Source: CAYFJO01 sp964343305 (lineage in GTDB: Bacteria; Planctomycetota; Planctomycetia; Pirellulales; Pirellulaceae). Taken from it: a stretch of 14,999 bases of DNA. Both the position numbers and the translations under genes were made by a program. Each line of letters begins with the position of its first letter. Position 1 is the stretch's first letter. The stretch spans positions 1 to 14,999 of the forward strand of contig CAYFJO010000266.1 in NCBI GenBank assembly GCA_964343305.1, in the 5' to 3' direction. Under the pieces are notes generated by a model. That model was not told the DNA's origin, searched no databases, and saw nothing but the letters and a program-made list of their open reading frames with translations. Shown one piece after another: positions 1 through 6,629 of the stretch.

Positions 1-126
1 CGCGAATTACGCACGTTAGAAGTCATTGCTAAAAACTTGGGTAATGACAAGGTCGTAAGACTTCGGGCGAATCGAATTCAGATGTCCCGAACTCTTACGA
101 GTCCGGCTACAAAGATGCAGGAATAA
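1..126 (+). CDS. Possible C-terminal end of an upstream gene (partial, 5' end outside window)
   Basis: Frame 1 is open from the first base to a TAA at 124-126, giving 41 residues that include VIAKNLGNDKVVRLRANR. The stop lies 3 bases before the DUF1501 start, the tight spacing expected in an operon. In planctomycetes DUF1501 genes usually follow a DUF1549/DUF1553 gene, but this tail does not show the typical end of that family that I would recognise. The third-position base use looks less GC-rich than in the next gene, so the stretch could also be non-coding. I do not recognise the family. Confidence 0.35.
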   Translation, partial: RELRTLEVIAKNLGNDKVVRLRANRIQMSRTLTSPATKMQE

Positions 127-129
127 GAA

Positions 130-1557
130 ATGAATGAACAATCGTTTTTCAACGCCCGGCGGAAATTTCTCGCGCGAACGGCAACCGGACTCGGCGCGAT
201 CGCGACCGCTTCGTTGCTTGAGCCAAACCTACTCGAAGGTGCCCAAGGCAAATCCGAGCCGATGGGCGCGCTTAAAGGCGGCCATTTCCCAGGCAAAGCG
301 AAACGCGTCATCTACTTGTTCCAATCCGGCGGCCCGTCACATTTGGATTTGTTCGATTCCAAGCCGCGGCTGGTCGAAGAGAACGGCAAGGACCTGCCAC
401 CGTCGATCAAGGGCGAGCAACGCGTGACGTTGATGACCCGCGGACAAAAACGATTTCCATGTTTCGGCTCGCCGTTCAAGTTCGCTCAGCACGGCAAGTC
501 GGGCCAATGGTTCAGCGAAGTTTTGCCACATATGGCCGAGACGGCCGACGAATGGGCGTTTATCAAATCAATCCAAAGCGAGCCGATCAATCATGATCCG
601 GCGATGACGTTTTTGCAGACCGGCCGGCAAATTCCGGGTCGGCCCGCGATGGGTTCGTGGCTGCACTACGGTTTGGGCACTGAGTGCGCGGACCTGCCCG
701 CATTCATCGTGATGACATCCGGCGTCACGCAACAACCGCTGCTCAGCCGCTACTGGCACAACGGATTCTTGCCGGCACAATACCAAGGCGTGCAATTCCA
801 ATCGACCGGTGATCCCGTGCTTTTCCTGTCAAACCCAACCGGCATCGATCACGGCACGCGAGGCCGCATCCTCGGCGCGGTCAACAAGCTGAACAAACTG
901 AAACACAAACAAGTCGGCGATCCTGAGATCGAAGCCCGCATCGATGCGTTTCAACTCGCGTACAAAATGCAAACGTCGGTGCCTGAGTTGGTCGACTTCT
1001 CGGACGAGCCCAAGCACATCCTCGACATGTACGGCCCCGAAGTTCAAAAGCAGGGCACGTTCGCGTATCAATGTTTGCTCGCCCGACGATTGTCCGAGCG
1101 CGGTGTGCGATTCGTCCAGTTGTTCCACGCCGGCTGGGACCAACACGGCGGCCTCAAAGGTGGCATCGAGCGACAAACCAAAGCGTCCGATCAACCGACC
1201 GCCGCGCTGATCAAAGACCTCAAGCAACGCGGCTTGCTCGACGAAACGCTGATCGTCTGGGGCGGCGAATTCGGCCGCACGGCTTATACGCAGGGTTCCA
1301 ACGGGCGAGATCACCATCCGCGAAGTTACACGATCGGCTTGGCCGGCGGCGGAATCAAAGGCGGCGTGAGTTACGGCTCGACGGACGAATACGGCTACAA
1401 CATCGCCGAGAACGTCGTCTACATCCGCGACCTGCATGCAACGCTGCTGCATTGTCTAGGGATTGACCACAAGCGGTTTACGCATAAGCTGCAAGGGCTT
1501 GACGCCAAATTAACTGGCGTTGTACCGGCACGCGTCGTTCACGAAGTGCTGGCATAA
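130..1557 (+). CDS. DUF1501 family protein, Tat-exported
   Basis: This is a 475-residue protein of the DUF1501 family (alkaline phosphatase/sulfatase-like fold), abundant in planctomycetes and usually encoded beside DUF1549/DUF1553 proteins; its exact substrate is not established. Residues 9-14 (ARRKFL) form a twin-arginine motif followed by an Ala-rich hydrophobic stretch, so export by the Tat pathway is predicted. Family landmarks are SGGPSHLDLFD near residue 66, GWDQHGG at 335-341, WGGEFGRT at 377-384, the metal-site-like DHHP at 394-397 and DLHATLLHCLGID near residue 437. The length is normal for the family. The ATG at 130 follows AGGAA (119-123) and puts the Tat motif at the N-terminus, which fixes the start. 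The sequence appears intact; its role may be handling of polysaccharide or sulfated substrates, which is inference. Confidence 0.93.
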   Translation: MNEQSFFNARRKFLARTATGLGAIATASLLEPNLLEGAQGKSEPMGALKGGHFPGKAKRVIYLFQSGGPSHLDLFDSKPRLVEENGKDLPPSIKGEQRVTLMTRGQKRFPCFGSPFKFAQHGKSGQWFSEVLPHMAETADEWAFIKSIQSEPINHDPAMTFLQTGRQIPGRPAMGSWLHYGLGTECADLPAFIVMTSGVTQQPLLSRYWHNGFLPAQYQGVQFQSTGDPVLFLSNPTGIDHGTRGRILGAVNKLNKLKHKQVGDPEIEARIDAFQLAYKMQTSVPELVDFSDEPKHILDMYGPEVQKQGTFAYQCLLARRLSERGVRFVQLFHAGWDQHGGLKGGIERQTKASDQPTAALIKDLKQRGLLDETLIVWGGEFGRTAYTQGSNGRDHHPRSYTIGLAGGGIKGGVSYGSTDEYGYNIAENVVYIRDLHATLLHCLGIDHKRFTHKLQGLDAKLTGVVPARVVHEVLA

Positions 1558-1593
1558 CCGCATTCGTTTCTTGAGGAATCAACAGGAGTTCAT

Positions 1594-1644
1594 GTGAAAC
1601 CCAGCCTGATGCGGGCAAAGTCGGAAGAGATCTTCGGGGTTTGA
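1594..1644 (+). CDS. Possible 16-codon leader ORF in front of the LipB-like gene
   Basis: A strong Shine-Dalgarno core AGGAG (1584-1588) is followed by an ATG at 1592 that is immediately stopped (ATGTGA). A GTG at 1594 opens a 16-codon frame (VKPSLMRAKSEEIFGV) that ends with TGA at 1642-1644. This stop overlaps the proposed TTG start of the LipB-like gene at 1641 in a TTGA arrangement, which is the geometry of translational coupling. I see no attenuator hairpin. It may be chance; the good ribosome binding site without a long gene behind it is the main argument. Confidence 0.2.
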   Translation: MKPSLMRAKSEEIFGV

Positions 1645-2399
1645 TTGGGAATGAAGTCATCGTGCCGAATCCACTTGAGCAACACGGATCACCTTCCATT
1701 GAATTCCATCTCATGGGGCGCATGGATTTCGGCCAGTGCGTTGGGTTGCAACAACGCCTCGCCTATGAAATTGGTGGGCGGGACGACGGGCAGATCAATG
1801 TGTTGTTTTGCGAACACGCCAGTTTGATTACGATCGGCCGTAGCGGTTCGCGCGGTAACGTTCGACTTTCCAACGACCAACTCACGCGCCGTCGCCTTGA
1901 AACGCGGTGGGTCAATCGAGGTGGCGGATGTGTGTTGCACGGACCCGGGCAGCTTGCCATTTATCCAATCGTGCCACTGCGGTGGCATCGCTGGACGGTC
2001 GGCGATTACTTGCGGAAGATCAACGGTGCGATGGTAGCGACGTTGGAGCAATTGAAGATTCCGGCCGAGACGCCAGCGGGACAATTTGGGGTTTGGGGAC
2101 GCAATGGTTGCCTGGCCGCGGTTGGCGTCGCTGTGCGAAACTGGGTAACGTCGGGCGGGATCTTTCTCAACGTGCATCCAGCGATGACGGATTTTGGTTA
2201 TGTTGATGTTGCTCGGCCGGCTGATTTGCAGGACCATAAGACGACCATGAGTTGCCTGGTAGCCGAACGGAGAAGGCCGGTTAAAATGAGTGAAGCAAGG
2301 GCCTTTTTGGTGGAGCGGTTCGCGGAAGCTTTTGATTGCGATCGCTATCACATTCACACCGGCCATCCTTCGATGAAGAAAGAAACTCAAATCGCGTGA
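1641..2399 (+). CDS. LipB-fold octanoyl/lipoyl transferase homologue without the catalytic Lys and Cys
   Basis: LipB normally moves octanoyl groups from acyl carrier protein to a lysine of lipoyl domains. This 252-residue protein has the LipB/LplA/BPL fold markers: RGGGCVLHGPGQLAIYP at 93-109, AAVGVAVR at 159-166, GGIFLNV at 172-178, and a C-terminal segment ending RRRPVKMSEAR. Against E. coli LipB the catalytic lysine (the K of the KICSLG motif) aligns with Cys157, and the catalytic cysteine of NPCG aligns with Ala191; no cysteine occurs from 179 to 204. The enzyme is therefore likely inactive by the known mechanism, or works differently. The start is uncertain: TTG 1641 follows GGAAGAG (1623-1629), GTG 1662 is an alternative, and ATG 1713 would cut conserved N-terminal sequence. 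The gene overlaps lipA by GTGA, which suggests joint translation. Calling it simply lipB would overstate the evidence. Confidence 0.85.
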   Translation: MIGNEVIVPNPLEQHGSPSIEFHLMGRMDFGQCVGLQQRLAYEIGGRDDGQINVLFCEHASLITIGRSGSRGNVRLSNDQLTRRRLETRWVNRGGGCVLHGPGQLAIYPIVPLRWHRWTVGDYLRKINGAMVATLEQLKIPAETPAGQFGVWGRNGCLAAVGVAVRNWVTSGGIFLNVHPAMTDFGYVDVARPADLQDHKTTMSCLVAERRRPVKMSEARAFLVERFAEAFDCDRYHIHTGHPSMKKETQIA

Positions 2400-3301
2400 A
2401 TCACCTGTCTGCAACCGCTCAACTGCCGATCGTTGACGCCGGCCAGCCGCCGCGCCGATTACCCCGTTGGCTCAAGCGCGAAGTTCCTAAAGGCAATGCG
2501 AATCATTTCACGTCCACGTTGTTGGAAGAGTTGCGTTTAGACACGGTCTGCGAAAATGCCAAGTGCCCCAATCGCATGGAGTGTTATTCGCAGAAAACGG
2601 CGACGTTCATGATTTTGGGCAATGTTTGCACGCGGCCGTGTGGCTTTTGTGCCGTTTCGCGAGGCAAGCCGGAACCGCTTGAGGACGACGAGCCGGAACG
2701 ATTGGCCGAGGCTAGTTTTCGCTTGGGATTGAAACACGTTGTGATTACATCGGTGACACGTGACGATTTGCCGGACGGCGGAGCCGAGCATTACTACCGC
2801 TGCATCCAGGCGATCCGCGCACGAACGGCGGCTACGATCGAAGTCCTGACGCCCGATTTCATTCACAATCGACCGATGCTGGATCGAGTTGTGCAGGCCG
2901 CGCCGGAAGTTTTCAACCACAACACGGAAACCGTGCCGCGGTTGTATGGAAAAGTGCGAGGGCCAAAGGTGGACTATCGATGGACGTTGGAGCTGCTGAG
3001 GCGCGTCAAACAGTTGAATCCAAGGATCAAGACGAAAAGTGGTTTGATGCTGGGAATCGGAGAAACGTACGAAGAAGTTTTTGAAGTGCTGGCCGACTTG
3101 TTGGAATCGGGTTGCGATTTCCTGACCCTTGGCCAGTATTTACAGCCGGGCTCGCAATACTTGCCCGTCACTCGATTTCTCACGCCAGACGAATTCCAAA
3201 CGCTGGGTCGCGCGGCCAAGTTGATGGGCTTCAAAAAGGTGGCCAGCGGCCCGTTTGTGCGCAGCAGTTATCACGCGCGTGACATGGCCGAGTCGTTATA
3301 A
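2396..3301 (+). CDS. lipA: Lipoyl synthase, radical SAM
   Basis: LipA inserts two sulfur atoms into protein-bound octanoyl chains, giving lipoyl cofactors for 2-oxoacid dehydrogenases and the glycine cleavage H protein. All iron-sulfur ligands are present: the auxiliary cluster motif CENAKCPNRMEC (Cys52, 57, 63), the radical SAM motif CTRPCGFC (Cys78, 82, 85) and the terminal RSSYHA with the serine ligand at residues 289-294. With 301 residues the length is normal. I chose GTG 2396, which overlaps the TGA of the LipB-like gene, over a longer frame from 2336, because the 2336 version would overlap by 64 bases and adds sequence not typical of LipA. The gene appears fully functional, in contrast to its two neighbours. 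Confidence 0.96.
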   Translation: MNHLSATAQLPIVDAGQPPRRLPRWLKREVPKGNANHFTSTLLEELRLDTVCENAKCPNRMECYSQKTATFMILGNVCTRPCGFCAVSRGKPEPLEDDEPERLAEASFRLGLKHVVITSVTRDDLPDGGAEHYYRCIQAIRARTAATIEVLTPDFIHNRPMLDRVVQAAPEVFNHNTETVPRLYGKVRGPKVDYRWTLELLRRVKQLNPRIKTKSGLMLGIGETYEEVFEVLADLLESGCDFLTLGQYLQPGSQYLPVTRFLTPDEFQTLGRAAKLMGFKKVASGPFVRSSYHARDMAESL

Positions 3302-3358
3302 CCCGCTTTGACCAATTTCGGCCGGGAATATCTTGCCGCGATTCGGGATCAATTCCAC

Positions 3359-3631
3359 ATGGCAGAGCAACCACCACAGGTTTGCGACATCATCCTGCCG
3401 GACCTCGGATTGCCTAACACCCCTATCTTCGCCAGCATTTGGTTTCGCCAAGACGGCGAACAAGTTGTGGAGGGAGAGCGAATTCTGGAGATCGTCGCCG
3501 GAAACGCCGTCATCGATCTCCCAGCGCCCGCCAACGGCGTCTTGATTGAGCAACTGATTGAAGAAGAGGACCTATTGGAAATTGGACAATTGTTGGGACG
3601 GATTTCTTGTTCGCGGAATGAGCCAAAATAG
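3359..3631 (+). CDS. Small single lipoyl-domain protein with Asn at the lipoylation site
   Basis: This 90-residue protein is essentially one biotinyl/lipoyl domain (residues 9-82). It starts with ILPDLGLP, continues with WFRQDGEQVVEGERILEI and ends with PAPANGVL and GQLLGRI, all standard hammerhead-fold segments as in E2 subunits. The hairpin turn that normally reads ETDKA reads VAGNA at 46-50, so Asn49 replaces the lysine that carries lipoate (codon AAC). No nearby lysine can substitute, since the only lysine is the last residue. Start choice: ATG 3359 begins right before the domain; a TTG at 3308 would add 17 residues of no recognisable character. It follows lipA by 57 bases and is probably co-transcribed. 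It could be a scaffold, a regulator or a binding partner of the LipB-like protein; that is inference. Confidence 0.85.
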   Translation: MAEQPPQVCDIILPDLGLPNTPIFASIWFRQDGEQVVEGERILEIVAGNAVIDLPAPANGVLIEQLIEEEDLLEIGQLLGRISCSRNEPK

Positions 3632-3782
3632 TGAGTTCGTTGCAGGCTGTCTTCCAATTGTGCGATCGCTCACGTAAGAAGATCGCGGCAGAATCTAACC
3701 AACAGAAGGTAGCGGTTTTTTGTTTGTGACAATACAATGATGCGATCGAGTTAATCGAAGTTCAGACGTTTTGCATTTTTGT

Positions 3783-3788
3783 AAGGAG
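3783..3788 (+). promoter_or_regulatory. Strong ribosome binding site of the cysteine-rich lipoprotein gene
   Basis: AAGGAG lies 8 bases before the ATG at 3797, the best Shine-Dalgarno match in the window. With the downstream intrinsic terminator it suggests a separately and well expressed single-gene unit. The 165-bp gap upstream (3632-3796) is rather AT-rich, but I could not assign -35 and -10 boxes with confidence. Confidence 0.7.
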
Positions 3789-3796
3789 ATCGAGAG

Positions 3797-4471
3797 ATGA
3801 AGAAATGGATGTTGAGTTCCACATTGTTGGCACTGTTAGCCATTACTGCTGTTGGATGTGGTGGCGGTGATGGTGATGGTGGTGGCGGTGATGACGGAGG
3901 CGGCGGTGACGACACTTCCTTGAACACCGGTCACGAAGGCCATAACCATGGCGTCAGTTTTGACAAGTACTGTGGTGCGTGCGGACACGGACTGGACGCC
4001 AAAATCGAGCTGTGCAACTTGTGTGAAGACGGCGATGCGGCGTGTGCCAAGTGCAGTTTTCACGAAGGATCCGAGTTGTGCTGCAAACTTGAAGAGACGT
4101 TCGAAGTTGGTACATTCCTGTGTGGCAAATGCGGTCAAGTAGCGGGCGGCGAATTGTGCTGCAAGGCGGATGCCGAGGAATGTGAAAAGTGCCACTTGCA
4201 CAAGGGATCGCCATTATGTTGCAAAGTCGCGGCGGCGGAGCCGAAAGAGAGTGGCGATGCCGAAGATTCCAAGGATTCGTCAGGCCTCGAGGCGAACACG
4301 AACGACGATCCAGAGAACAAGGCCTCAGACCCGGAAACTAACACGAATGATGATCCAGAAAACAAAGGTGCGGACCTTGAGGCGAACTCTGCAGACGATT
4401 CTGATTCGCCCGGGGATGCGGAAGCTGACTCATCAGAAGATGCAGACGGCTCGGAAGACAGCGCCAACTAG
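3797..4471 (+). CDS. Cysteine-rich lipoprotein with CxxC/LCCK repeats and an acidic repeat tail
   Basis: I do not recognise a named family. The 224-residue product has a lipoprotein signal peptide: MKKWM, a hydrophobic core, and TAVGC with the lipid-bearing Cys21. A Gly/Asp linker (22-39) and a His cluster HEGHNHG (46-52) follow. Residues 59-143 hold a dense array of cysteines in repeated units: CGACG (59), CNLC (73), CAKCSFHEGSELCCK (83-97), CGKCG (109) with LCCK (120-123), and CEKCHLHKGSPLCCK (129-143). The pattern resembles metal-binding zinc-ribbon or metallothionein-like units, or a disulfide-rich module. The tail (about 155-224) is acidic and contains a repeated 15-residue unit with NTNDDPENK twice. 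Likely location is the periplasmic face of a membrane. Metal binding is inferred from Cys and His placement only. Confidence 0.8.
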   Translation: MKKWMLSSTLLALLAITAVGCGGGDGDGGGGDDGGGGDDTSLNTGHEGHNHGVSFDKYCGACGHGLDAKIELCNLCEDGDAACAKCSFHEGSELCCKLEETFEVGTFLCGKCGQVAGGELCCKADAEECEKCHLHKGSPLCCKVAAAEPKESGDAEDSKDSSGLEANTNDDPENKASDPETNTNDDPENKGADLEANSADDSDSPGDAEADSSEDADGSEDSAN

Positions 4472-4516
4472 TTGTAACGCACCTTGATCAAGTCAAGTGT
4501 GTGAATGAAAGGATCG

Positions 4517-4553
4517 AGTCCCGTGGCAGGAGGTTCCTGTCACGGGACTTTTT
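4517..4553 (+). terminator. Intrinsic terminator of the cysteine-rich lipoprotein gene
   Basis: A 14-bp stem (4517-4530 with 4536-4549; one G-T wobble) with a 5-base loop is followed directly by TTTTT (4549-4553). It lies 45 bases after the stop at 4471. Because this hairpin sits inside a longer open frame beginning at 4505, it argues that the next gene does not start there but at 4601. Confidence 0.85.
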
Positions 4554-4600
4554 CTATTGGCATCGCTGTGGAAGAACCAACTTCAAAATCGAACACACCA

Positions 4601-5434
4601 ATGTCCTGGCTGACGCGTTTTGTCTTGAAGCCAATCAACGAGACGATTGCGCAACAACGGGAGTATCTCGACTCGAATCCGGCTGGCGTCGCGCGTTTGC
4701 GGGCGTTGATCGTGATGCTAGTGGCGGCGGTTGCTTTGACGATGCGTGATAGTGCGTATGCGCCGACGTTTGACAGCATCGTGACATACTGCGGCGTGTT
4801 GGAAGATGACAACCCCGTCGGTTGGCGCGGTTGGCTCGCCGATCTAGCGACACCCCAGAATCACCGTCTCGCTCATCTCGCATTCTGGGCCGTTTGGCAG
4901 TTCCTGACTTATGTCGCGCTTCCCGCGCTGGTGGTCAAGCTGGTGTTGCGCGAACGATTGACGGAATATGGGTTGAAGTTTCGCGGACTTGCCAGCGGCT
5001 GGTGGATTTATCTGGGGATGTATCTTGTCATGGCTCCCTTGATTTTGCTTGCTTCCACCACGGCCTCGTTTCAACATACGTATCCGTTTTTCAAACCGGG
5101 GTATGGATTTCAGATCGATTCGGCGTATTGGCCGCGTTTCTGGATCTGGCAATGTTTCTATGCGATGCAGTTTGTTTCGCTGGAATTCTTTTTTCGCGGC
5201 TTCATGTTGCACGGCACGAAATATCACTTAGGGCCGTATTGTATTTTGGCCATGGTGATCCCGTATTGCATGATCCATTATGGCAAACCACTGCCGGAGA
5301 CGTGTGGAGCGATCATCGCGGGATTGGTGCTGGGCTTCATGAGTTTGAAGACTCGATCGATTTGGCTCGGCGCAGCGATTCACATTGCCGTGGCGCTGAC
5401 GATGGATTTAGCCGCAATTTCTCAACTTCGCTAA
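4601..5434 (+). CDS. CPBP-family intramembrane protease homologue
   Basis: The 277-residue protein has several hydrophobic membrane segments and the CPBP (Abi, Rce1-like) core: SLEFFFRGF around Glu195-Arg199, a second motif ending in His226 (YCMIH), GLVLGFMSLKTRSIWLGAAIH with His261, and a final hydrophobic helix. CPBP proteins are membrane glutamic peptidases or their inactive relatives, acting in prenyl-protein processing, bacteriocin immunity or membrane-protein turnover. The usual EExxxR motif here reads LExxxR, so the first glutamate is missing and activity is doubtful. The frame is open further upstream to 4505, but that stretch contains the preceding terminator, so ATG 4601 (MSWLTRF) is preferred; no clear ribosome binding site supports it. 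It faces purC tail to tail with a 40-base gap. The substrate is unknown. Confidence 0.85.
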   Translation: MSWLTRFVLKPINETIAQQREYLDSNPAGVARLRALIVMLVAAVALTMRDSAYAPTFDSIVTYCGVLEDDNPVGWRGWLADLATPQNHRLAHLAFWAVWQFLTYVALPALVVKLVLRERLTEYGLKFRGLASGWWIYLGMYLVMAPLILLASTTASFQHTYPFFKPGYGFQIDSAYWPRFWIWQCFYAMQFVSLEFFFRGFMLHGTKYHLGPYCILAMVIPYCMIHYGKPLPETCGAIIAGLVLGFMSLKTRSIWLGAAIHIAVALTMDLAAISQLR

Positions 5435-5457
5435 GAGCACGGGAGAGACGTCGCGTT

Positions 5458-5474
5458 GGTGTGTTGCACACACC
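5458..5474. terminator. Small hairpin between the convergent CPBP and purC genes
   Basis: GGTGTGT and ACACACC form a perfect 7-bp stem with a 3-base loop, directly after the purC stop codon and 23 bases after the CPBP stop. There is no T-run on either side, so it is at most a weak bidirectional terminator or 3'-end stabiliser. Confidence 0.3.
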
Positions 5475-6335
5475 CTACTTCCAAGGAAAATCTTGGCCGG
5501 TGATCACTTCGAACGCTTCGATGTACTTTTCCCGGGTTCGCAGGACGATTTCGTCGGGTAGCTCCGGTGGGTCGCTGTCTTTGTCCCAGTCAGTCGTTTC
5601 CAAATAGTCGCGGACGAATTGTTTGTCGAACGAAGGTTGGCTCTTGCCGGGCTCGTATTGGTCCGCGGGCCAAAAGCGGGAACTGTCTGGTGTCAAGACT
5701 TCGTCGATCAAAATCAATTCGCCGTCGTGCCATCCCCATTCGAATTTTGTGTCGGCGATGATGATTCCGTTTTCGAGTGCCCGCTCGGCGCCGCGCTGAT
5801 AGATGTCCATGCTTCGTTGACGCAACTCTTCCGATGTTTCCTGGCCTACGATTTCGACCATTCGCTCGAACGAGATGTTTACATCATGACCTTCGTCTTC
5901 TTTGGTGGCAGGCGTGAAAATCGGCTCATCAAGTTTCGAGCTGTTCAGCAAACCATCCGGCAGTTTGATGCCACAAACCGATCCGTCCTGCTGGTACTCT
6001 TTCCAGCCGGATCCGCAAAGGTATCCTCGGACAACGCATTCAATCGGCACAACTTCGCACTTCTTGACGACCATGCTGCGGCCGACCAGATCTTCGAGTT
6101 CCAAACCAACCGGAATCGACCCTTCTTCAACATCCAGCGACTTCAGATGGTTGGGCACGTCAAACACACTAAACCAATGGGCACTCAGTTGCGTCAACAC
6201 GCGACCTTTGTCAGGAATCTCGTTGGGCAGCACCCAGTCGAAAGCGCTGATTCGATCGCTCGTGACCAGCAGCAATTCCTTGCCTAAGTCGTAAATGTCC
6301 CGAACTTTTCCTTGTCGTACCATCGTGGCGGTCAT
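5475..6335 (-). CDS. purC: Phosphoribosylaminoimidazole-succinocarboxamide synthase (SAICAR synthetase)
   Basis: PurC joins aspartate to CAIR with ATP, giving SAICAR in de novo purine synthesis in the cytoplasm. The 286-residue sequence begins with the ATP-site segment GKVRDIYDLG, continues with TSDRISAFDWVLPNEIPDKGRVL (read in two parts, TSDRISAFDW and PNEIPDKG), and carries both family signatures: PIECVVRGYLCGSGW and LIDEVLTPDSSRFW. A KEDEGHD segment follows TPAT as expected. Its length fits the longer yeast-like PurC type better than the roughly 240-residue E. coli type. The ATG at 6335 has GAGAGGA (6344-6350 on this strand) at good spacing; a second Met four codons later is an alternative. 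The gene appears intact and stands alone, without other purine genes next to it. Confidence 0.97.
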   Translation of the reverse strand: MTATMVRQGKVRDIYDLGKELLLVTSDRISAFDWVLPNEIPDKGRVLTQLSAHWFSVFDVPNHLKSLDVEEGSIPVGLELEDLVGRSMVVKKCEVVPIECVVRGYLCGSGWKEYQQDGSVCGIKLPDGLLNSSKLDEPIFTPATKEDEGHDVNISFERMVEIVGQETSEELRQRSMDIYQRGAERALENGIIIADTKFEWGWHDGELILIDEVLTPDSSRFWPADQYEPGKSQPSFDKQFVRDYLETTDWDKDSDPPELPDEIVLRTREKYIEAFEVITGQDFPWK

Positions 6336-6419
6336 TTGAAAAATCCTCTCGCAAAAAGGGGTTCACTGTACGTCGTGGCGAGTATATCAAACGCCACGTT
6401 CATCGGGTATCGGCCCACC

Positions 6420-6491
6420 TTCCGAAGTCTTCCTCGAGTTCGGAAGTTTGAACTAGAATCGAGACTTCCGAGGTTGAAGAAGACTTCGGAA
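6420..6491. repeat. Large imperfect palindrome in the divergent purC / GH10-like intergenic region
   Basis: The outer arms 6420-6432 and 6479-6491 are perfectly complementary over 13 bases (TTCCGAAGTCTTC). Nested inside, 6440-6447 pairs with 6464-6471 (TCGGAAGT, 8 bases). The 72-base element therefore contains four related GGAAGT/ACTTCC-type motifs in alternating orientation. It sits about 85 bases before purC and about 140 bases before the GH10-like gene, within 294 bases (6336-6629) that hold no gene I can support. It may be an operator, an mRNA leader hairpin or a REP-like element; no T-run marks it as a terminator. Confidence 0.6.
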
Positions 6492-6629
6492 TTCAGCCGA
6501 CACGCGACACCTCGGATACGCGCATCCAGTTGAATCGAGTACACTCGTAAGCTAGACTCGTCGAGAGTGCAAATCCCGTCTAATTCGCGGCGTTTTCGTT
6601 GTTTAACCGGTTTGAAGGAATTCCATTGC

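Noticed and set aside
829..1452. A 207-codon minus-strand frame opposite the DUF1501 gene
   Set aside because: It is a shadow of a gene with strong family motifs.
1689..2414. A 241-codon minus-strand frame opposite the LipB-like gene
   Set aside because: The + strand frame has the LipB fold motifs and is coupled to lipA; the antisense product has none.
3632..3796. Possible promoter in the AT-rich stretch before the cysteine-rich lipoprotein gene
   Set aside because: TACAAT at 3734-3739 resembles a -10 box, but no -35 hexamer lies at a suitable distance.
4505..4600. Upstream extension of the CPBP gene to the ATG at 4505
   Set aside because: This stretch contains the 14-bp terminator hairpin and T-run of the preceding gene, and it encodes nothing typical of the family.
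4822..5607. A 261-codon + strand frame overlapping the CPBP gene and the end of purC
   Set aside because: It is out of frame with a well-supported membrane protein and has no recognisable family features.
5619..6287. A 222-codon + strand frame opposite purC
   Set aside because: purC on the minus strand is certain; the antisense product shows no motif.
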